This document shows positions 59,683-64,000 of a DNA stretch of 64,000 nt, piece by piece. Origin of the DNA: an uncultured Actinomycetes bacterium (GTDB lineage Bacteria > Actinomycetota > Acidimicrobiia > Acidimicrobiales > Acidimicrobilacustridaceae); assembly GCA_937927725.1 (NCBI GenBank), contig CALBSE010000011.1, positions 21,340-85,339 of the forward strand. The letters are read 5' to 3'. The notes under the pieces are model-generated. The model was not told the DNA's origin. It saw only the letters and a program-made list of their open reading frames with translations, and searched no databases. The position numbers and the translations under genes are program-made. Position 1 is the stretch's first letter; every line of letters starts with the position of its first letter.

Positions 59683-60870
59683 TTACGCCGCGTGAAGCAG
59701 AGGATTGGAGGCACCATCATCTGTGTCGGGTCCAGTCGATCCGTCATCATCCGGCTCGAACTCATTGTGAGTTTCGGATTTGCGGCGCCAAACCAGGTAC
59801 AGCAGTGATCCTGTTGCAATCGGAAGAGCGAACGTAAAAGCCCGATAGACGATGACTGCCGAGATCGCGACGGAAGGTTCGACGCCAGCGGCAATGAGTC
59901 CCGCAGTGATCGCACCGTCGAGAACCCCGACTCCACCGGGGGTGGGTATGAAAGACGTTGCAACTCTGGCGATGAGATACGCCCGAAGAACATCAACGAC
60001 GGAAATCGTGGTGGGCGACAGATCATCAATGACGACGACGAGGATGAGTGCGCCGAACAAGGTGGAGAGAGCGCCGGCGCCGATGAGCTGTGGTGCACGC
60101 TCGCGTACCAGAGCGTTCGCTCCCGACCGGAACCGATGTACCGATGCCCGGAACCGTGCTCGTCGAAATGCCCCTTGAGTGCGGCTTGTTCGCGTGATGG
60201 CGTTTTCGACGAAATGCAGAATGGCTTGGCTGGGCCGCGAGTCGCTGCTGAGAACAATCCAGATGACACAGGAAAGAAGGAGTGCAATCAACGCACCACC
60301 TATCTCCACAAGGTCAGCGGTCGTTGCGCCTCGGAGAATGATTGAGGAGCCAATGACGACGACGAGACAGACCCATCGACCGACGGCGAATGCTTGACCG
60401 CTCGCAAAGACGGTGAGTGCGGCTTGTTCGGATCCATGGCCGAGTCGTCGACAGATCTTCATTCGAGCTGCGATTCCAACGACCGATCCGCCCGGCAGCC
60501 CATTGGCCGCAGCAAGGTTGACTTGATCTAGGACGACGCCGTGGCGGAACTGCATCTGCGAATGTGTGAGCCGATAGACGAGTCCGCGAGAGACGACCAT
60601 CGTGAACCAACACGCAGCGACGAGAGCCAGAGCTGGAACTGTGAGCGAACTGATTTGTGTCAGTGCCGAAGCGATGAGGTCGCGCAGTCGTACGCCCGCA
60701 AATCCAAGTGCGAGAACAATGGCAACGGCACCAAATGGATAGGACCATCGCCGAAATGTCGGGTTCGTCCACCAGCGACCGAAGGTGTTTCTCTCCACCG
60801 TCTGATGCGGTGAACACATCGACGGAGAGACTGCGGCCGGGTTCGGTCTGATGACCGACCTTTTGGTCAC
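59683..60870 (-). CDS. Lysylphosphatidylglycerol synthase TM/flippase-like protein
   Basis: A 395-residue membrane protein with about eight helices from residue 45 to 345. The family mark is IPTPGGVGVLDGAITAGLI near 305, with GLPGGSVVGIAARMKICRRLG near 128. The family (UPF0104/DUF1420-related, LPG_synthase_TM) includes flippase domains of LPG synthases and other lipid-carrier proteins. No catalytic lysyltransferase domain is attached, so a lipid flippase or related function is inferred. Confidence 0.8.
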   Translation of the reverse strand: MTKRSVIRPNPAAVSPSMCSPHQTVERNTFGRWWTNPTFRRWSYPFGAVAIVLALGFAGVRLRDLIASALTQISSLTVPALALVAACWFTMVVSRGLVYRLTHSQMQFRHGVVLDQVNLAAANGLPGGSVVGIAARMKICRRLGHGSEQAALTVFASGQAFAVGRWVCLVVVIGSSIILRGATTADLVEIGGALIALLLSCVIWIVLSSDSRPSQAILHFVENAITRTSRTQGAFRRARFRASVHRFRSGANALVRERAPQLIGAGALSTLFGALILVVVIDDLSPTTISVVDVLRAYLIARVATSFIPTPGGVGVLDGAITAGLIAAGVEPSVAISAVIVYRAFTFALPIATGSLLYLVWRRKSETHNEFEPDDDGSTGPDTDDGASNPLLHAA

Positions 60871-60997
60871 GAGCGCGACGGTACAGAGCGCTGTTACTCG
60901 TGCCTAGCGCGAACAGCGTGAGTTCGTCGCGAAATCACGCGTTGCTTACCGTGTCGTCACCTGAGCGTCACCGACGATGGGGTTCTAGGCTGAATTC

Positions 60998-61477
60998 ATG
61001 AAACTCGGCGATGAAGTCACCGTGCACATGAATGCCTCACCGGATCAGGTGTGGGCGCTGCTGAGCGATGTCACGCAGATTGGTCGCTACAGCCCCGAAA
61101 CCTTTGAAGGCGAATGGCTCGACGGCGCAACTGGTCCAGCGGTGGGCACTCGGTTCCGTGGACATGTGAAGCGCAATCAAAAAGGGCCGACCTATTGGAC
61201 GAAGTGTTACGTCACAAAGTGTGAACCCGGAAAAGAGTTTGCTTTCGGTGTTGGCGAACCAGGAAAGGCCGCCATCAGTTGGGGGTATCGAGTTGCGCCG
61301 GGCGCCAACGGTGGCAGCGATGTCACGGAGTACTTCGAACTTGCCCCGAAGCTTCCGATGAAGATCTATTGGGCGTTGTTGGGCTGGAGCCGGGGCAAGA
61401 CCAATCGAAACGGCATGAAGACCACCCTTGAACGCATCAAGACGGTCGCCGAGGCCGACGCATCGTCACCGAACTGA
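60998..61477 (+). CDS. SRPBCC (START-like) superfamily protein
   Basis: A 159-residue protein with the polyketide-cyclase/SRPBCC pattern: DEVTVHMNASPDQVWALLSDVTQIGRYSPE, GTRFRGHVKRNQKG near 50 and EYFELAPKLPMKIYWALLGWSRGKTNR near 120. The fold makes a hydrophobic cavity for lipids or aromatic compounds. Function unknown. It starts after a 127-bp gap. Confidence 0.8.
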   Translation: MKLGDEVTVHMNASPDQVWALLSDVTQIGRYSPETFEGEWLDGATGPAVGTRFRGHVKRNQKGPTYWTKCYVTKCEPGKEFAFGVGEPGKAAISWGYRVAPGANGGSDVTEYFELAPKLPMKIYWALLGWSRGKTNRNGMKTTLERIKTVAEADASSPN

Positions 61478-61514
61478 GTGTCGCGTTCGATTGCACGAGT
61501 CAGAGGAGACGCAC

Positions 61515-61895
61515 ATGACCGATCACACCCATGGCAAAGAGGTTCTTCGACCGCTGGCTGTTGAAGGTCGTGCGCTTCGTCAGATGATTCCCGAGGTCTA
61601 CGCCGGATTCGCCGAACTGAATAAGGCGGCAATGGCTCCAGGCGTGCTCGAGCCAAAGTTCAAAGAACTGCTCGCCCTTGCTATGGGGGTCACTCTTCGA
61701 TGCGACGGTTGTATTGCGACACATGCGCGCGGCGCAGCATCAGCCGGTGCAACGCGTGAGGAAGTCGCCGAAGCAATTGGCGTCACGCTCCTCATGAATG
61801 GCGGGCCAGGAACCGTCTACGGGCCCCGGGCCTACGACGCATTTTGCGAATACATCGAAGCCATCGAGGCGAAAGACGCATCGCCGGCAACGTGA
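61515..61895 (+). CDS. Carboxymuconolactone decarboxylase/AhpD-like protein
   Basis: A 126-residue AhpD-type protein. The motif Glu-x(n)-Cys-x-x-Cys-x-x-x-His is present as EPKFKELLALAMGV then CDGCIATHA near residue 60, the redox-active pair of alkylhydroperoxidase-like proteins. GAGGAG lies before the ATG. It may be an antioxidant or a gamma-carboxymuconolactone decarboxylase relative; the redox motif favours the former. Confidence 0.85.
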   Translation: MTDHTHGKEVLRPLAVEGRALRQMIPEVYAGFAELNKAAMAPGVLEPKFKELLALAMGVTLRCDGCIATHARGAASAGATREEVAEAIGVTLLMNGGPGTVYGPRAYDAFCEYIEAIEAKDASPAT

Positions 61896-61952
61896 CGTCG
61901 CTGGGGGCGGAACAATCCGCCACAGCGTCGTGCACCTCGCTAGGGTCACGCT

Positions 61953-62384
61953 ATGGCGAGTGACTTTCAGATGAAGGCAATGAACAAGGTGCACAGCGCG
62001 ACGCTGAAGTTGAGCGGCGGTCGGCTCGGTTGGCATATGTACGGGATGCCAGTTGTGGAACTCACAACGATCGGCCGAAAGTCTGGTCAGCCGCGAACCT
62101 CGTTGTTGACCTCACCAGTGCAGAACGGTGACGCCTTTGTGATTGTGGCGTCGCGCGGTGGCGACGACATCAACCCAGCTTGGTTCTTGAATCTGAAAGC
62201 GAACCCGGAAGTCACGGTGAAGTCGGGTCGCAAACCCGCAGTGAACATGCGCGCACGAATTGCTGAAGATGCAGAGCGCGACGAACTGTGGAAGCGCATC
62301 ATGGACTACAAGCCGCATTACGGCGGCTACCAGAAGAAGACTGAACGAGTCATCCCTCTGGTGCTTCTTGAACCACTTGCCTGA
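61953..62384 (+). CDS. Deazaflavin (F420)-dependent nitroreductase-family protein
   Basis: A 143-residue split-barrel protein of the Ddn family: VVELTTIGRKSGQPRTSLLTSPVQNG near residue 34, FVIVASRGGDDINPAWFLNLKANPEV near 68 and a C-terminal RVIPLVLLEPL. Members use the deazaflavin F420 as a hydride donor for quinones and nitro compounds; this fits an F420-making actinobacterium. Target unknown. Confidence 0.85.
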   Translation: MASDFQMKAMNKVHSATLKLSGGRLGWHMYGMPVVELTTIGRKSGQPRTSLLTSPVQNGDAFVIVASRGGDDINPAWFLNLKANPEVTVKSGRKPAVNMRARIAEDAERDELWKRIMDYKPHYGGYQKKTERVIPLVLLEPLA

Positions 62385-62618
62385 TTTCACGAAGGTTGTG
62401 AAGTTTGCGCCGAATTGGCCGGAAATCGACTCGACGCGTCGCTTCGATGCGTTAGGTCCCTTGCTATCGCGTGGTTTTTGCGTGGTTTGCGATTGACTCA
62501 AGTTTGGGGTGTCAAACGAACTCACTTTTCGCGTAATGGGGGGTTTGCGCGCGTTTGTGGTTAGCGTTATCCCCACATCGCTGTTCAAACGGAACGCGAT
62601 GAAATGAAAAGTAGAGAA

Positions 62619-62819
62619 ATGACTACAGGTACCGTGAAGTTTTTCAATGCCGAAAAGGGTTTCGGCTTCATCTCACGTGAGGGTGGCGACGATGTGTTCG
62701 TTCACTTCTCCAACATCCAAGCCGAGGGCTACAAGACCCTTGACGAAGGACAGACCGTCGAGTTCGACATCACCAAGGGTCAGAAGGGCGATCAGGCCGA
62801 GAACGTTCGCGTCATCTGA
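62619..62819 (+). CDS. Cold-shock protein (CspA family)
   Basis: A 66-residue single OB-fold cold-shock protein: MTTGTVKFFNAEKGFGFISR (RNP-1), DDVFVHFSNIQAEGYKTL (RNP-2) and QTVEFDITKGQKG. It binds single-stranded RNA/DNA and melts mRNA structure. ATG 62619 fits the usual N-terminus; ATG 62604 would add five residues. Two hairpins follow. Confidence 0.95.
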   Translation: MTTGTVKFFNAEKGFGFISREGGDDVFVHFSNIQAEGYKTLDEGQTVEFDITKGQKGDQAENVRVI

Positions 62820-62849
62820 TTGCACTCCCCTCGGGGAACCATTTGAGTC

Positions 62850-62882
62850 ACTGCCGGCCCGCAAGGGTCGGCAGTTTCTGTT
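62850..62882 (+). terminator. Intrinsic terminator after the cold-shock gene
   Basis: ACTGCCGGCCC/GGGTCGGCAGT (62850–62860, 62865–62875), an 11-bp stem with one G·T pair and a GCAA loop, followed by TTCTGTTTT. Confidence 0.85.
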
Positions 62883-62942
62883 TTGCATCGCTGCCGTTGT
62901 TGCGCCGGTTGCATGCAGCGAAAACTCTCGTTGTGAAAACGA

Positions 62943-62976
62943 CAAAGGCCCCGGCCGAAGCCGAGGCCTTTGTTTC
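62943..62976. terminator. Second (bidirectional) terminator hairpin
   Basis: CAAAGGCCCCGGC/GCCGAGGCCTTTG with loop CGAA (62943–62972) has one C·A mismatch and is followed by TTTCG. It also lies just after the nitrobindin-like gene on the minus strand, so it may serve both. Confidence 0.75.
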
Positions 62977-62999
62977 GTTCGCTCGAAAGAGCGGCGTGT

Positions 63000-63563
63000 T
63001 CAGCCGACCTTCTTGAGAGTGTTGCGATCGCGGTGGACGATCGTGAGGCCCTTGGCCTTGACCTCGTAGGTCGTGGTCTCGTCGTAGCTCCACTCGCCGT
63101 CACCGATGGTGAGCGTGCAGGTGTAGGACGGCGTGAAGGCGTTGGCTTCGAGGTGCTTGTTGGAAAGCACGCCGTACGTGGTTGAACCGTGATCGGCGCG
63201 GAGTTCAATGACCTTGGAGTCGGCAGCGGCGGAACCACCGGCGATCACGGTCTGGCCACGCGGCACCATGAAGGAGCGCATGAATTCGCCGTTGGCGGCG
63301 TCCCAGAGCCAGTAGCCGACCTCGGTGTGGAACGGCTCGTCTTCGCCCTGCTTGTAGGCAGCCATGCGGTAGTCGAGGCCGAACATCTGCTGGACGCCAT
63401 TGTCGACGGGGCCGAAGGGCTTGAGTTCGACCTTTTCGCGGTAAGGGGTCTCAACGATCTCGCCAACATCGTGGTGGTACGAGATGTCGATGCCCTGATC
63501 GCCTTCCCATGAGCCAGCGAGGCCGGCAAGGGGGCCGAGTTCGGCGGGGGTGGGGACTGGCAT
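63000..63563 (-). CDS. Nitrobindin-like (heme-binding beta-barrel) protein
   Basis: A 187-residue protein of the FABP-like/nitrobindin family: LGPLAGLAGSWEGDQGIDI near the N-terminus, EIVETPYREKVELKPFGPVDN, YRMAAYKQGEDEPFHTEVGYWLWD near 65 and YSYDETTTYEVKAKG-like strands near the end. Family members bind heme b and may detoxify peroxynitrite. Start ATG 63563. Confidence 0.82.
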   Translation of the reverse strand: MPVPTPAELGPLAGLAGSWEGDQGIDISYHHDVGEIVETPYREKVELKPFGPVDNGVQQMFGLDYRMAAYKQGEDEPFHTEVGYWLWDAANGEFMRSFMVPRGQTVIAGGSAAADSKVIELRADHGSTTYGVLSNKHLEANAFTPSYTCTLTIGDGEWSYDETTTYEVKAKGLTIVHRDRNTLKKVG

Positions 63564-63728
63564 GTTGATTCTCCGGAAGGTGATGTGGGCCGGGCTTCCG
63601 GCCGCTTCGTTTGCGAACCCGGACCCTAGCGGCAATGGGAGACGATTGTCTCAGCGAGTTGCTGCAAAAAGAGCGAAGGACCGGCGCCGGTAGAACTCCA
63701 CCAACGCCGGTCCTCGCAAGAACTGGGC

Positions 63729-64000
63729 TCAGCCTGCTTCGGAATGGGTGACAGGCTGCTCGCCCATCCATTCACGCAGGGTGTTTTTGAGCTTGGTCTG
63801 CTGGATGAACAGATCGTGCTCGGCCGGGATCGGGGTGGCGGCCTGGGGAGCTTTGAAATAGAAGCTCAGCCACTCCTGCACACCGCTCTGACCAGCGCGG
63901 GCGGCAAGGTCCATGAACAGCGCAAGGTCGAGAACGATCGGCGCCGCGAGGATCGAGTCGCGACACAGGAAGTTGACCTTGATCTGCATCGGGTACCCCA
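63729..64000 (-). CDS. ino1: Inositol-3-phosphate synthase (5' end outside window)
   Basis: The visible 89 codons are the C-terminus of a myo-inositol-1-phosphate synthase: GYPMQIKVNFLCRDSILAAP, then QEWLSFYFKAP and EHDLFIQQTKLKNTLREWMGE. This matches the actinobacterial type. The enzyme makes inositol phosphate for phosphatidylinositol and mycothiol. The frame is open to the right edge, so the start lies outside. Confidence 0.92.
   Translation of the reverse strand, partial: GYPMQIKVNFLCRDSILAAPIVLDLALFMDLAARAGQSGVQEWLSFYFKAPQAATPIPAEHDLFIQQTKLKNTLREWMGEQPVTHSEAG

Overview
The window is the replication-origin region of an actinobacterial chromosome, most likely class Acidimicrobiia (relatives of Ilumatobacter or 'Candidatus Microthrix'). 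The class call is an inference. It rests on the synteny rpmH–dnaA–oriC–dnaN–recF–DUF721–gyrB–gyrA–DUF3566–tRNA-Ile, on actinobacterial-only families (DUF3039, DUF5318, DUF6049, DUF3566), on mycofactocin genes, on a deazaflavin (F420)-type reductase, and on moderately high GC with many GTG/TTG starts and 4-bp stop/start overlaps. No phage, insertion sequence or CRISPR array is visible.

Layout. 1–5.6 kb: a secreted Cys-repeat protein cut by the left edge, a MOSC protein, an enoyl-CoA hydratase/DUF1214 pair divergent from a SnoaL-like protein, and a VapBC toxin–antitoxin pair. 5.7–10.6 kb: an apparent operon of SDR oxidoreductase, MoxR ATPase, VWA protein, MftE and MftF. This is a partial mycofactocin locus without mftA–D in the window. 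10.6–16.2 kb, mostly minus strand: FKBP isomerase, PrmA, a nitroreductase, an acyl-CoA ligase, DUF3039, a coiled-coil M15 peptidase and a small tautomerase. 16.2–25.2 kb: a nitroreductase, a tandem pair of paralogous membrane proteins, HisN, an orphan zinc-type ABC ATPase divergent from a copper operon (CopC–CopD fusion, YcnI, one unknown), a FliA/WhiG-type sigma factor and a Rossmann dehydrogenase.

25.3–35.4 kb: tRNA-Ile, DUF3566, a TadE-like protein, gyrA, gyrB, DUF721, recF, dnaN, oriC and dnaA, all on the minus strand. 35.7–41.3 kb: rpmH, rnpA, yidD, yidC, jag, rsmG, two parS sites, parA and parB on the plus strand. oriC carries DnaA boxes next to a run of DnaA-trio-like triplets, and the genes on both sides point away from it. 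41.4–48.6 kb, minus strand: trxA, trxB, a small membrane protein, a Ser/Thr kinase with an extracellular domain, DegV, DUF6049 and a GNAT acetyltransferase. 48.7–64 kb: pcnA, a secreted YVTN propeller, a methyltransferase, DUF5318 plus a class A PBP, panB, a DUF192 lipoprotein, rpsF–ssb–rpsR–rplI, dnaB, a LPG-synthase/flippase-like membrane protein, several small redox or ligand-binding proteins, a cold-shock protein, a nitrobindin-like protein and the end of an inositol-phosphate synthase gene.

Points of most interest: two unrelated secreted repeat proteins that both end exactly in PAFTG; the partial mycofactocin locus joined to MoxR/VWA; DnaA-box clusters in front of dnaA, dnaB and a cell-wall peptidase; an S18 protein with a long RGD-like and acidic tail; a probable CTG start for rnpA; and three 11-bp-phased heptamers at the vapB start.
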